From: Flavobacterium sp. CS20
Lineage (GTDB): Bacteria; Bacteroidota; Bacteroidia; Flavobacteriales; Flavobacteriaceae
Assembly: GCF_018080005.1 (NCBI RefSeq)
Contig: NZ_CP073015.1
Location: 1,240,001-1,304,000, forward strand
DNA length: 64,000 bases
Direction of reading: 5' to 3'
The notes beneath the pieces were generated by a model that was not told where the DNA came from, searched no databases, and saw only the letters and a program-made list of their open reading frames with translations. Positions 1-10,489 of this stretch are shown here, in pieces (position 1 is the stretch's first letter; the number at the start of each line of letters is the position of its first letter). A program made the translations under genes and the position numbers.

Positions 1-26
1 ATGTTAACATCTTCTGATAAAAATAA

Positions 27-53
27 AAGCTGAATTTAAAACAAATTCAGCTT
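27..53 (-). terminator. Rho-independent terminator of the M36 protease gene
   Basis: An 11-bp perfect inverted repeat (AAGCTGAATTT / AAATTCAGCTT, 5-nt loop) lies 22 bases past the stop codon of the protease gene. On the minus strand it is followed by a T-rich run, the usual form of an intrinsic terminator. Confidence 0.7.
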
Positions 54-75
54 AGATGATTGATATAATAAAGTT

Positions 76-2679
76 TTAATTTACTATTATTTTTTTAGAA
101 ATATTTACTCTAGAGTTTTCTATTTTAACGACATAAACACCAGTTTTGAGTTGAGAAACATCTAACTCTTGACTTTGGTTGAAATCTAAAGGTTTATTGA
201 TGAGCAATCTACCACTCACATCAAAAACCTTAAGGTTAGCATAACCAATTGTTTCCGAAAGACTTTTTATGTTCAATATATCATTGGTAGGATTTGGATA
301 AAATTTTAAAGAATTTTGGTCATAATCTTGTGTTGTTAACGTTTGGCAAGGCAAAATAATATTTGTTGGTAAGTCAAAAGCTTCTATTTGATCATCTCTT
401 TGAAGGGATGAGCCTTGATCTGCACTAAAACCTAAGCCTCTGTTTGCAAATACTTTCCATATAAAACATTGGTTAGCCCCATTGTTTGCAAGCATATCAG
501 CCTGTAAAATTGCATCTCGTCCGTCGATAAAACCTGGATTACAACTTTGAAGTTTCATACCATCAACAATCAACTGAATAGCTATATTATTTCCGCCACT
601 TCCATTTACTAAATCAGGGTCAAAACCATATTGATCTATCAATTCCCAAGTTAAATCCCAAAGCATGGTTGCCCATACAAAGCCAACACCATGAGGTATG
701 GAAAGATTAGGATTATTAGTTAAATCATAGGTTGCTGGGTTTACTGAAAAGTCAGTAGAATATGGAAAAGGTCTTATGCCAGTTCCCGTAGTAGGTTGGC
801 TAATAGCAAATGTGCCATAGCCTCTAAGTTTTTCTGGTGTATCGCCAGGTTGCATAGTCATCATCAGTACAATCCAATCGCTCCAACCTTCACCCATTTG
901 TTCGTCATTAAACAAACAATTAGCTTGAGTTGACCCGCCTGTGAGCCTACTTGAAATTCCATGACCGTATTCGTGGGCTACAATGCCATTATCAAAATCA
1001 CCATCAACTTGAAACGGTCCATTATTGACTAATGTCGCATTAATATTATCGCTATTTTGAAGCTTGGTAATAAGAGATATTCCATCTCCTAATGAAATCA
1101 TTATTGAAGGAATATTAATGTTATTCCCATTCCCACCCATTGTAATGGGATTCCCTAACACATTATTTACCATTATAACAGCAATAGCACCATTATTTTG
1201 TGCTTTTTCGATTTTTTCAACAAAAGTGCAAATCCCTCGTCTTATCACAACAATTTTACCATTGAGATTAGCTCCATTAGTGATAATATCACAAGCATCA
1301 TGGATATCTGTTGATGTTGCACTACTATTGTCATCTTCTATTAGTGCTAAATCTGCTGTTATCGGTGTTGGTGTCAAGCCTGGACCAAATCCAGCTTGAA
1401 TACCAAAAATATCGCCAGCAATATCAGATGGCGAATTGATAGTTAGTGGATTGCTAGGTGATCCTGATGACGACCATAAAAACATTTGCATTCTTGGATT
1501 TGATCCTTCTGGTGGTGTACCGAAGTTTGCATTATTTAAACCTGCACCATCTTGTGCATCGGCTACAACAAAATCACTACCTATACCTATACTGCTGTAA
1601 TTGGTTTCTTGAAAATTTCCTGCTCCTTCATCAAAACCATAATTATACCAAACATCGTGAACATAATTATTCCAAACAAATAAGTTGGTAATGGTCGCAT
1701 CTTCATTCATAAAAGCGGGCAAATCCCCTAAAGGAAAATCAAAATTTAAGTTTGCACCACCATCAGGCGAATATCCTGAAACATTATCGCCGTCTCTGTC
1801 CTCACTAGCTAATACATTGTTGCCTTGTGTAGTTGTAAATTCTGCTCCTGCAACACCATCTGTGTCATGCCAACCAAAAGGTGATGCGTTATAATCTGCT
1901 GGCTGATTAAGCAAAACTCTGCTCCCGTGATTAGGAGATTCTATGCCTAATGGGTAAGCTCGATATTGAGATCCATCTGTAACAAAACTTAGGGTGGAAT
2001 TTTCTTTATTTTCAAAATCTTGTGTGTTATTAGATTTATTAATAAAGTGATAATTATTGAAATTGCAACTCAACATCCAGTCGTTTTGTCTTAAAATATC
2101 TCCAGTGTTAGCATCAACTGACATACTCCACCAATGGCTTTCATCTCGTGGTAAAATGCTTAAATCCCAAGCTATTCTATATTTACCATTTTGTGCTTTC
2201 GCATAAACTAATTTGACAGGAATATTTTCTGTTGAAAGATTTTCTGATTCAAAAACAAATTCAATTGTCGAAACATTGTCTTTCAATATTAAATTTAAAG
2301 ATGCATCTAAACCTAAACTTTGAATTGCTGAATTAACAGCATCTTCAGCAGAAATACTAAAGGTGGTTGTTTCAATAAAATCGCTTAAATTAGATACAAA
2401 AGAATGATTGAAATTAACTACCCGATTTTGATTGATAGCAAAACTTCCTAAAGCATTGATTACTGGGATATTTTGATGAGTTTGCTGAACATATACGTTA
2501 TACAAATCCATACTCTTAGAGTAGGCTTGATTGGTGATGATAAAGTCATTTAAATCGGAACGGTTAAAATTAAATTCTTCCGAATTTTGGTCTAAATAAC
2601 TATAAATAACAGTTTCGAAATTTTGTGCTTGAAAAACACTTACAATCGAAAGAGCACAGATTAAAATTATATTACGCAT
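76..2679 (-). CDS. Secreted M36 (fungalysin-like) metallopeptidase with PA domain and T9SS sorting domain
   Basis: Predicted extracellular zinc protease of 867 residues. A Sec signal peptide covers about residues 1-19, ending FQAQ. An FTP-like propeptide region follows to about residue 200. The M36 catalytic region contains the zinc motif HEYGH at 569-573 and a downstream GEGWSD segment that supplies the third ligand. A protease-associated (PA) domain is inserted at about 430-555, between the first half of the catalytic domain and HEXXH. The last 75 residues match the type A sorting domain of type IX secretion cargo (FYPNPTND start, ending in a KxIIVN-like tail). The family is usually secreted to degrade proteins or peptides, and the substrate here is unknown. 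The gene is monocistronic, with its own terminator at 27-53. As T9SS cargo it implies a working T9SS, which bears on the broken gldJ at 19.2-20.8 kb. Confidence 0.93.
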   Translation of the reverse strand: MRNIILICALSIVSVFQAQNFETVIYSYLDQNSEEFNFNRSDLNDFIITNQAYSKSMDLYNVYVQQTHQNIPVINALGSFAINQNRVVNFNHSFVSNLSDFIETTTFSISAEDAVNSAIQSLGLDASLNLILKDNVSTIEFVFESENLSTENIPVKLVYAKAQNGKYRIAWDLSILPRDESHWWSMSVDANTGDILRQNDWMLSCNFNNYHFINKSNNTQDFENKENSTLSFVTDGSQYRAYPLGIESPNHGSRVLLNQPADYNASPFGWHDTDGVAGAEFTTTQGNNVLASEDRDGDNVSGYSPDGGANLNFDFPLGDLPAFMNEDATITNLFVWNNYVHDVWYNYGFDEGAGNFQETNYSSIGIGSDFVVADAQDGAGLNNANFGTPPEGSNPRMQMFLWSSSGSPSNPLTINSPSDIAGDIFGIQAGFGPGLTPTPITADLALIEDDNSSATSTDIHDACDIITNGANLNGKIVVIRRGICTFVEKIEKAQNNGAIAVIMVNNVLGNPITMGGNGNNINIPSIMISLGDGISLITKLQNSDNINATLVNNGPFQVDGDFDNGIVAHEYGHGISSRLTGGSTQANCLFNDEQMGEGWSDWIVLMMTMQPGDTPEKLRGYGTFAISQPTTGTGIRPFPYSTDFSVNPATYDLTNNPNLSIPHGVGFVWATMLWDLTWELIDQYGFDPDLVNGSGGNNIAIQLIVDGMKLQSCNPGFIDGRDAILQADMLANNGANQCFIWKVFANRGLGFSADQGSSLQRDDQIEAFDLPTNIILPCQTLTTQDYDQNSLKFYPNPTNDILNIKSLSETIGYANLKVFDVSGRLLINKPLDFNQSQELDVSQLKTGVYVVKIENSRVNISKKIIVN

Positions 2680-2799
2680 ATATTAATTTTTTGTAAAAAT
2701 ATAGGAAATTAAAAATTACCCAAACTAACAAGTGTTAATTATGTAGTTTAAAGATATGTTTAATTACAAAACTTACGTGATTAACTGTTAAAGTAAAAC

Positions 2800-3789
2800 T
2801 TACAAAAGCAAATTTTTCTCAACGTATTCTGCAATTTGAACCGCATTGGTTGTCGCTCCTTTTCTCAAGTTATCGGCAACAATCCAAAGGTTTAAACCAT
2901 TTTTAATACTAAAATCCCGTCTCAAGCGTCCCACAAAAACCTCGTCTTTACCTTCCGCATAAATTGGCATAGGATAAGTATTTGTGCTCGGGTTGTCTTG
3001 AAGTGTAATACCATTAAAATTACTTAGTTTTTCTCTGACTTCAGTCATTTCAAAAGGCTTTTCAAACTCCAGATTGACAGATTCTGAATGTCCACCAACG
3101 ACTGGAATTCTTACCGCTGTAGCCACAACATTGACCCTGTCGTCTGAAAGAATTTTTTTGGTTTCATGAGTGAGTTTCATTTCTTCTTTGGTATAATCGT
3201 TGTCTAAAAACGCATCACAATGTGGTAAAGCATTTTTATGAATGGGATACGGATAAGCCATCTCACCTTTTGCATCTTGATATTCGTTTTCTAATTGTTT
3301 TACGGCTTTAACGCCAGTACCAGTAATAGATTGATACGTGGAAACAATAACGCGTTTAATTTTAAAAGCATCGTGCAGTGGCTTAAGCGCCATAACCAAC
3401 TGAATGGTAGAGCAATTAGGGTTTGCAATGATTTTATCATTTTTAGTCAACTCGTGGGCGTTGATTTCTGGCACAACAAGTTTTATGTTCTCGTGCATCC
3501 GCCAAGCTGAAGAATTGTCTATCACGGTTGTGCCCGCCTTAGCAAATTTTGGCGCCCAATCTAAAGAGGTTTGTCCACCAGCTGAAAACAAAGCGATATC
3601 AGGTTTTTGAGCTAAAGCATCATCCATACTGATTATGTTCACCTCTTTTCCTTTAAACTTTATGGATTTGCCAACCGAACGCTCTGAAGCGACAGGCAAC
3701 AATCTTGAAACTGGGAAGTTTCTTTCTTCTAAAACTTTAAGCATTACTCGACCAACCATTCCGGTAGCACCTACAACTGCTATATTCAT
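2800..3789 (-). CDS. asd: Aspartate-semialdehyde dehydrogenase
   Basis: Reduces L-aspartyl-4-phosphate to aspartate semialdehyde with NADPH, the branch point to lysine, diaminopimelate, threonine and methionine. The 329-residue length is normal. The N-terminal nucleotide-binding loop GATGMVGR lies at 7-14. The catalytic cysteine is in NPNCSTIQ (Cys126), and a HSESVN-type substrate segment follows near 230. The start gives the usual MNIAVVGATG N-terminus. It stands alone between convergent and divergent neighbours. DapB, another lysine/DAP pathway enzyme, is encoded at 55.6 kb. Confidence 0.97.
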   Translation of the reverse strand: MNIAVVGATGMVGRVMLKVLEERNFPVSRLLPVASERSVGKSIKFKGKEVNIISMDDALAQKPDIALFSAGGQTSLDWAPKFAKAGTTVIDNSSAWRMHENIKLVVPEINAHELTKNDKIIANPNCSTIQLVMALKPLHDAFKIKRVIVSTYQSITGTGVKAVKQLENEYQDAKGEMAYPYPIHKNALPHCDAFLDNDYTKEEMKLTHETKKILSDDRVNVVATAVRIPVVGGHSESVNLEFEKPFEMTEVREKLSNFNGITLQDNPSTNTYPMPIYAEGKDEVFVGRLRRDFSIKNGLNLWIVADNLRKGATTNAVQIAEYVEKNLLL

Positions 3790-3960
3790 AATTTTAACTT
3801 TAAAAGTGCAAATGTAAAATGCTTTTTGGTATTATTGCACAAGCCTTAACTTAATTTATCAATGTCTAACCTGAGTTTATGGATGTAATTAAATGATTTT
3901 TTAATCGTATATAATTATGTTTTAAAGTCAAAACTAACTTTTTGCATTATATATCTTTTT

Positions 3961-6738
3961 ATGAAGTACTTTTTTTCTATTGTCTTAGTTTTTAGCTTTT
4001 TATTCTCGTATTCCCAAAATTCTTTTAAAATTAGTGGCATCGTAAAAGACAGTATAAGTCAAGAAGTGCTTATTTCTTCTACGGTTTATCTCGAACGCCT
4101 TAAAGATTCTACAATGGTGTCTTATTCTATTACAGACCAAAACGGTTATTTTGAAATTGAAGATTTTACCAAAGACACGCTACTCAATTTAAACGTGAGT
4201 TATACGGGCATGAAAACTTATCAGCAAACCATTAATATCAAAAATTCTCCTATTGATATTGGCACTGTTTTCTTAAACTCAACAACTGATGAGTTAGACG
4301 AAGTTACCGTGACAGCCAACCGCTCACCTATTGTTTTCAAAAAAGATACCTTAGAGTTTAATGCGTCTTCGTTTAAAACTCGCGACGGTGCAAACCTTGA
4401 AGCTTTACTTAAAAAATTACCAGGTCTTAAAGTTGATGCCGGTGGCAATATAACAGTAAACGGAAAACCAGTTCAACGTATTTTAGTCAACGGTAAATCC
4501 TTCTTTGGCGACGACCCGAAAATCGCCACAAAAAATTTACCTAAATCTATCATTGAAAAAATACAAGTAGTCGATACCAAAACCAAACAGCAAGAATTTA
4601 CTGGCGAAGATGGCGATGCCGAAAACAAAACCATCAACATCACCATAGATGAAGACAAAAACAAAGGCATATTTTCAAGATTGACCCTTGGTGGTGGCAC
4701 AGATGGTCGATATGCTATGAGCGGTTTTGGAAATTACTTTAAAGACAAAACACGCATCAGTGTTATAGCTGGCTCTAACAACATTAATAGTCCAGGGTTT
4801 AGCTTTGATGAAGTCTTTGATATGATGGGTAACGTGAGAAGAGTAACAAGCAATTCAAATGGAAGTTTTGGAATTAATGGAATAAATTTTGGGGGTAATA
4901 GTGGCATCACAAAATCTGATAATGTTGGCGTAAGCTATGCTGACGAATGGCCTAACAATCAAGAATTAGAATCGAGCTACTTTTTTGGTTCTAACAAAAC
5001 CCGAAATGAAACTTCAACACGTCGAGAAAATATTTTGCCTGACAGAACCTTTTTTACCAATTCTGAAAATGCATCGACCAATCGTTCTGACTCTCATCGT
5101 GGAACTATTAACTACAGCATAAAACCAGACACCTTAACTCGAATTTCGATTAGACCCAACATCAATATTTCATCGGGAGATAATGAAACTTCTTCTTTTT
5201 CGGAATCTTTAAATAGTGACGGAGAGCAAATTAATGAACTCAATACAGAAAACACATCAGAATTTGACAATAAAACTTTCAGCAATAATCTATCTGTTTC
5301 TAGAAAATTAAAAACCAAAGGTGCTTACGCGTCTTTACGTTTTAGAAATACTAATACCAATTCAGAAAACAACAGCTTTTTTAACTCCATTAGAGAAATT
5401 TTTGGCGACAATCCCAATACTGAAATTCAAAATCAAAACATTCAAAACAACTCTCACCGTGATGAATACAGTATTACAGGAAGTTATAGAAACCTTTTGT
5501 TCGATGATTTATTCTACAGCTTGACTTATGAATATGTCAGCGAAAGTGAAAAATCTGAACGAAATGTGTTTGATTTTGATGAAAATACAGGAGAATTTTC
5601 AAGCTTAAATGAAGACTTGAGTAACGCATTTACAGTTAGGGCGAATAAGCATATTCCTAAAGCAGGAGTGCGTTTTGACGACGATACTTTAACGGTAAGT
5701 GTAAGTGGCGGACTTAACCGCACCGAACTCAAAACCAACAATTTAATTCAAGACGTCAACTTCAATAATGACTTCAATGTTTTTGCTTACAGCGGTTATA
5801 TTGCTTATCGATTTAAAAACAAATCACGTCTATCCTCTTGGTTCAATAACTCGACTCGAATTCCAAGCGTAAGCCAATTGCAACCCGTTACTATCCAAAC
5901 CAATCCGCTAAACATTACGTTAGGGAATCCAAACTTAGACGCCTCAGTAGTGCATAACTTTAGTTTAAGTTATAGAAAATATGATTTTAAAACCCGAAGT
6001 GGCTACGGTTTTTACTCATACTACAGTTATAATGAAGACCAAGTCGTTTCCGTAACCACAACTGACGACAATTTGGTCAGGACAACCACCTACACCAACC
6101 TCAGCGGTGGACAAAATGCCAATTTGAATTTTTATATTGACAAAAGCCTCAAAAAGTCTAAAAATCAAAACGACCGCGAAAACATTACAGCTGGTGGTAA
6201 CTTCAGCTTTATTTACAACAAAAACCTCGGGTTTTCAAATGCCCAAAACTTTAGAAGCGAATCTTACAGATTTTCTCCATCAATCGATTTTAGATACGAA
6301 ATTGAAGACCTCATCAATATTGAACCTGAGTTTGGAATCACGCACAATATCACCACATACAACCTTCAACAAAGCCTTGACGAAGAATTTACAAATCTTA
6401 ATTTCGGGATGGAGTTAACAACCTATTACTATAAAAACGTCACCTTTGGCAACGACATCACCTTCACCAAACTCGGTAATATCAGTTCAGATTTTGACTC
6501 TGATTTTTTGTTGTGGAATGTCAGTCTTGGTTACACCTTTGCCGATGAAAAAGCCATCGTTAAATTTAAAGTTTACGACCTTTTAGACCAAAACATCAAC
6601 ACACAAAGAACCACAGGAGACGATTTTATACAAGACACCAATCAACTCATTTTAGAACAGTATTTTATGTTTAGCTTCACCTATAAGTTTAGCAAATTTG
6701 GTGGTAAAGACCCAAGTAAATCAAGGCGATTCAATTAA
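3961..6738 (+). CDS. TonB-dependent-receptor-like outer membrane beta-barrel protein
   Basis: A 925-residue outer-membrane protein. It has a signal peptide (about 1-19), a carboxypeptidase-regulatory-like beta-sandwich domain (about 22-100), a plug-like region (about 112-225, with VTVTANR and NGKPVQRILVNGKSF) and a long barrel rich in alternating aromatic and polar strands ending KSRRFN. The architecture matches the Bacteroidota 'outer membrane protein beta-barrel family' related to TonB receptors (PF14905-like). No SusD partner or catabolic genes sit nearby, so no substrate can be assigned. The gene is preceded by about 170 bp of AT-rich leader. The C-terminal glycine/serine-rich tail KFGGKDPSKSRRFN is longer than a classic barrel end. 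Confidence 0.88.
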   Translation: MKYFFSIVLVFSFLFSYSQNSFKISGIVKDSISQEVLISSTVYLERLKDSTMVSYSITDQNGYFEIEDFTKDTLLNLNVSYTGMKTYQQTINIKNSPIDIGTVFLNSTTDELDEVTVTANRSPIVFKKDTLEFNASSFKTRDGANLEALLKKLPGLKVDAGGNITVNGKPVQRILVNGKSFFGDDPKIATKNLPKSIIEKIQVVDTKTKQQEFTGEDGDAENKTINITIDEDKNKGIFSRLTLGGGTDGRYAMSGFGNYFKDKTRISVIAGSNNINSPGFSFDEVFDMMGNVRRVTSNSNGSFGINGINFGGNSGITKSDNVGVSYADEWPNNQELESSYFFGSNKTRNETSTRRENILPDRTFFTNSENASTNRSDSHRGTINYSIKPDTLTRISIRPNINISSGDNETSSFSESLNSDGEQINELNTENTSEFDNKTFSNNLSVSRKLKTKGAYASLRFRNTNTNSENNSFFNSIREIFGDNPNTEIQNQNIQNNSHRDEYSITGSYRNLLFDDLFYSLTYEYVSESEKSERNVFDFDENTGEFSSLNEDLSNAFTVRANKHIPKAGVRFDDDTLTVSVSGGLNRTELKTNNLIQDVNFNNDFNVFAYSGYIAYRFKNKSRLSSWFNNSTRIPSVSQLQPVTIQTNPLNITLGNPNLDASVVHNFSLSYRKYDFKTRSGYGFYSYYSYNEDQVVSVTTTDDNLVRTTTYTNLSGGQNANLNFYIDKSLKKSKNQNDRENITAGGNFSFIYNKNLGFSNAQNFRSESYRFSPSIDFRYEIEDLINIEPEFGITHNITTYNLQQSLDEEFTNLNFGMELTTYYYKNVTFGNDITFTKLGNISSDFDSDFLLWNVSLGYTFADEKAIVKFKVYDLLDQNINTQRTTGDDFIQDTNQLILEQYFMFSFTYKFSKFGGKDPSKSRRFN

Positions 6739-6825
6739 ATTTTTCAGGAATCAAGAACCTGCTTCCCGCTATATCTTTTGTGGTAAAATCAAGCATTGAA
6801 AACTAAACACCACCGAGTAAAAAAC

Positions 6826-7853
6826 CTACTCCTTAAAAATTAAAACTTCCTTTTTCCCATTTTTATCGATTGATGCTCTAAACATACCAGAAGTATTAAA
6901 CACCATAGAAATATTACCATCTTTATCTAAAGCGATAATTCCACCATCGCCACCAAGATTTTCTAATTTGTTAAAAATCACATCTTCAGCCGCTTCTTGC
7001 AAGCTCACTTTTTTATAAAGCATTTGGGCAGAGATATCGTGAGCTACTGCCAGTCTGATAAAATACTCACCATGACCTGTTGAAGACACGCCACAAGTCG
7101 CATTATTAGCGTAAGTTCCTGCACCGATAATGGGCGAATCCCCTATTCTCTTCCAACGTTTATTGGTCATACCGCCCGTTGAAGTTCCTCTGCAATATTG
7201 CCATCTTTATCCAAAGCCACACAGCCAACAGTGCCAAATTTTTGGTTTTCCCAGTTGAGTAGAGCTGTTTTATTTTTGGCTCGTTTTAGGGCTTGTAAAC
7301 GACTTGGCGTAGCAAAATAAGCTGAGTCCATTATTTTAAATCCTCGCCCTTTAGCGAAATTTTCCGCACCACTACCAGACAACAACACGTGTTTAGAATT
7401 GACCATAACTTCGTAAGCTAAATTTATGGGATTTTTGATACGAGTAACGCCAGCCACAGCTCCAGCATTTTGAGTTTTGCCATCCATGATAGACGCGTCG
7501 AGTTCGTTGTAGCCTTCATGATTAAACACCGCACCTCTGCCAGCATTAAACAAGGGTGAATCTTCCAAAATATTGATGGTTCGTTGTACAGCTTCCAACG
7601 CTGATCCTCCTTTTACCAAAATATCATGTCCTGTAGAAATGGCTTCGTCTAATTTAGCTTTATAAAGATTTTGCTTTTCTTCACTCATATTACTTTGTGC
7701 CATATATCCTGCTCCGCCGTGAATAACGATGGCAATAGGATTTTCTGGTTTACTACTTTGTTGTTTGTTTTCAGATTTGGAGTCTTGAGTTGGACTTTGA
7801 CAAGCCCAAAATAGAAGACTGATGACGAGAGATAAAATAAAAGTTTTTTTCAT
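6826..7853 (-). pseudogene. Isoaspartyl peptidase / L-asparaginase, frameshifted
   Basis: Ntn-hydrolase of the plant-type asparaginase family, which removes isoaspartyl residues from peptides and hydrolyses asparagine. The first part (7167-7853) has a lipoprotein signal peptide (lipobox FWAC, Cys18), the HGGAG motif and the autocleavage nucleophile Thr208 in GTVGCVALD. It then leaves frame about 14 residues after the nucleophile. The second part (6826-7170) carries the rest of the beta subunit (GDSPIIGAGTYAN, GHGEYFIR). Between the GCA and GGA codons at 7186-7193 only two bases remain where the family has a codon (NIA-A-GTSTGG), so one deleted base explains the break. The TSTGG substrate segment is recovered only across the shift. 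The fragments overlap as ATGA, so translational coupling is possible, but a split inside the beta subunit is not a known functional arrangement. Confidence 0.85.
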
Positions 7854-7936
7854 AAAAAATATTTGTTGAGTCTGTGAATGCTAAACTATGGTTTAAAGAT
7901 AGGATATTTTGAATAAATCTTCTCTATATTTACGCC

Positions 7937-8455
7937 ATGAATCTGATAGACATTATCATCGGCATCATTCTTATTCTTGGTTTTTACAAAGGCTTTAAAA
8001 AAGGTTTTGTGTTAGAATTAACCGCTTTATTGGGTTTAATACTTGGCATTGTTGGTGCGTTTTATTTATCAAAAGAACATGGCTTATATATTGGGCAATG
8101 GCTAGAATGGGACGATGAATATTTAAGAATTACTACCTTTTTGCTAAGTTTTATAGTCATTGTTATCATTGTTTCTCTCATCGGTAAACTCATCACAAAA
8201 CTTATTGATTTTGTGGCTTTAAGCTTTTTTAATAAACTGATAGGTGGTTTATTTGGTTTGCTTAAATTTGGTTTACTTTTAAGTATTTTGCTGTTACTTT
8301 TTAATGTGATCAACGAGCAAGTTGAAATGGTGTCTGAAGAGACTTTAGAGCAATCGATAACTTATCCTGTACTCAATCAATTTACGGATATCATTTGGCC
8401 TAAATTGGTAGAGATGAGTCAAGAACACCAAGATGTGATGAATGCATTGCCTTAA
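7937..8455 (+). CDS. CvpA family inner-membrane protein
   Basis: A 172-residue membrane protein with four predicted hydrophobic segments (about 3-20, 26-45, 65-87, 100-122). It opens with NLIDIIIGIILILGFYKGFKKG, typical of the CvpA/colicin V production family. The C-terminal tail (about 130-172) is soluble. In E. coli CvpA affects colicin V export and bile-salt tolerance, and its molecular activity is unsettled. It is divergent from the asparaginase-like gene, with about 80 bp between the starts. Confidence 0.85.
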   Translation: MNLIDIIIGIILILGFYKGFKKGFVLELTALLGLILGIVGAFYLSKEHGLYIGQWLEWDDEYLRITTFLLSFIVIVIIVSLIGKLITKLIDFVALSFFNKLIGGLFGLLKFGLLLSILLLLFNVINEQVEMVSEETLEQSITYPVLNQFTDIIWPKLVEMSQEHQDVMNALP

Positions 8456-8578
8456 AATAATTGGATTCAAAATCATAAATAACATATAGTTGCTCGTGGG
8501 AATATGCTGATTCACTAAGTTTTTAGAAACCAAACATTGATATTCATCATAAATCAAAATTTTTCTAAGATTACAAAT

Positions 8579-10456
8579 CTAATTATACCAAATAGGTGTT
8601 GGTTTGCCCAGTTCAAAATTCTGAAATCCGAAATCCTCTGTATCAAAGGAATTAGTATTAAAAATATGGTTTCCTTTTCCAGGAATAATTGGGTAATAAG
8701 AGAATGATAACTGAAAGGAATTAAAGACCAAGAAATCGTTTCTGATAACAAAACCAACACGAAATGCAGAATACAATCGGCTTTTTGTAATACTTACGTC
8801 TTCATTGCCCAGAAGTGCTGTTGTAATATTCACAAAAGGGTTAAAACGAAAGCCAAGTGCTGCCCAAGGTGAATAAAACTGTGTTTGGAGCGATAGCACA
8901 ATTTTTTTTGTCCCCACAAGATTACTGGAAAAACCTGGAATTCCAGTATTGTTTTTACGTTGAGCCTGATCGCCGTACACATCTTGATATGGATTGTATT
9001 CATCAATGGTTAATCGGTCGCCAATTGAGTTCAATCGGTTGATTCCAATTAACACTTGGGGTTTAATAAACTGACGCATTTTCCAGTTTTCACCCAATGA
9101 AATCAGGTTTGTGAAATAATTGGCTTGAAACGAATAAGCTGTTTGCTCGGTCTGTTGTTTTTTAACAAATGTGCCGTATTCAAAACTTGTGCTCAAATAT
9201 CCCCAGTTGAAATAACGACCATGTGAGATTTTAGCACCCAAATATAATCTGTCTGATTCGTACTTTCGTTGATATCCAAATGTAGTGGCATAAATAGTTC
9301 CTATGGGAACGTCCTCTATGATTCCATCGCGAAAAATGTATGCGTCTTGGACAAACTGTCTGGAAGAAACACCAATTGTGCTGAGGGCAAATGTTTCATC
9401 ACTAAAATAGCCAATGCTGTCAAATTCAACCGTAGGACCTTGTTTGTAATCTAAGCGTAGCAATCGTCCTGAAGTTATAAGATTGGTTGTACGTTCCCTG
9501 ACAGAAGATCCTTTGAAAATCTGAAAAGAATAACCTCCCCAAACATCCAAAGATTGGTATTTGATATTTTGACTGTTTGTGTTTGTAATTGAATCTTCTT
9601 CTATAAAAGGGGCATGTCGAAACTGCTCATCTAGATAAATACCTCCTGCCCATTTGGTTAACGGTGAGTAAAACCGACGGGAAACATCAAAAAATTTTCC
9701 ATAATAATCATCTAAGTCAATATTATAGCCAATTGAAGTATTGATATACGAATTTTTAAAATTAGGAACCGTATATCGGATGTCGTATCCGTTTTTGCTA
9801 TCACTCATTCTATGAGAATATTGGTTATTAAATTCATGACCTAGACCTAAAAAATTGCGTTCTTTCAATCTTATTTTATTTTTATCCGTTGATAACGATA
9901 CAGAAGGTATCAAACTCCATGAATCAAGTACATCCACAAATACATCAATAGAGTCTTTGGAATTAGCACTGTTTTTTATTGTAATTTCAACATTTCTGAT
10001 ATAATTCTGAGCACGGACTAAACGCTCTGACTCCTTAAGTTTAATAATATCTAAAGGAATTTTTTCTTTGATGAGCAAAAGATCGTTAATCGTTCCTTGC
10101 TTTGATTTGACATGCATGTTATTTCCTGTTTTTTCAAGCCAAGTGTTGTCGGTTTGGATAGAATCTTTAAAAGAATATCCAAATGGATCGTGCGTTTCAA
10201 TAGTTATTTTCCTAATGATTTTACCTTCATAATTAGCATAATTTTCCTTTTCATTTTGAGTCGTTTGATTGCTTCTTCTTTTGGTGGTTGGTTTAAAAAT
10301 AAGTTTATGTAAAAACTTAGTGGACTTAGTTTTTTTTGAATATTTTTCGATGTTCTGGTACATCGAAGAGTCTTGTTGTTCTTCTTTTACTTGTGCAAAA
10401 ATGGAACTGTAAAAACCAAAAAACAACAATAAGAAAAAAATAGCCTTCAAGTTCAT
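8579..10456 (-). CDS. Uncharacterised outer-membrane beta-barrel protein
   Basis: About 625 residues from the ATG at 10456. This start puts a clean signal peptide at the N-terminus (MNLKAIFFLLLFFGFYSS...FAQ). An upstream in-frame ATG at 10489 would add 11 residues and weaken the signal. After a basic linker there is a POTRA-like stretch (about 80-160: EGKIIRKITIETHDPFGYSF, then RLVRAQNYIRNVEITIK). This is followed by many amphipathic strands of about ten residues with aromatic girdles, consistent with a barrel to the C-terminus. The layout resembles a minimal BamA/Omp85-like or patatin-associated barrel, but I recognise no specific family. The protein probably resides in the outer membrane. 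It is a single gene, divergent from the AsmA-like gene across 300 bp. Confidence 0.7.
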   Translation of the reverse strand: MNLKAIFFLLLFFGFYSSIFAQVKEEQQDSSMYQNIEKYSKKTKSTKFLHKLIFKPTTKRRSNQTTQNEKENYANYEGKIIRKITIETHDPFGYSFKDSIQTDNTWLEKTGNNMHVKSKQGTINDLLLIKEKIPLDIIKLKESERLVRAQNYIRNVEITIKNSANSKDSIDVFVDVLDSWSLIPSVSLSTDKNKIRLKERNFLGLGHEFNNQYSHRMSDSKNGYDIRYTVPNFKNSYINTSIGYNIDLDDYYGKFFDVSRRFYSPLTKWAGGIYLDEQFRHAPFIEEDSITNTNSQNIKYQSLDVWGGYSFQIFKGSSVRERTTNLITSGRLLRLDYKQGPTVEFDSIGYFSDETFALSTIGVSSRQFVQDAYIFRDGIIEDVPIGTIYATTFGYQRKYESDRLYLGAKISHGRYFNWGYLSTSFEYGTFVKKQQTEQTAYSFQANYFTNLISLGENWKMRQFIKPQVLIGINRLNSIGDRLTIDEYNPYQDVYGDQAQRKNNTGIPGFSSNLVGTKKIVLSLQTQFYSPWAALGFRFNPFVNITTALLGNEDVSITKSRLYSAFRVGFVIRNDFLVFNSFQLSFSYYPIIPGKGNHIFNTNSFDTEDFGFQNFELGKPTPIWYN

Positions 10457-10489
10457 TATCTTTTGAAGCAAACAAATTATAAATTTCAA

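Noticed and set aside
1064..1894. Plus-strand ORFs inside the M36 protease gene
   Set aside because: Shadow frames of a well-supported coding region with conserved catalytic motifs.
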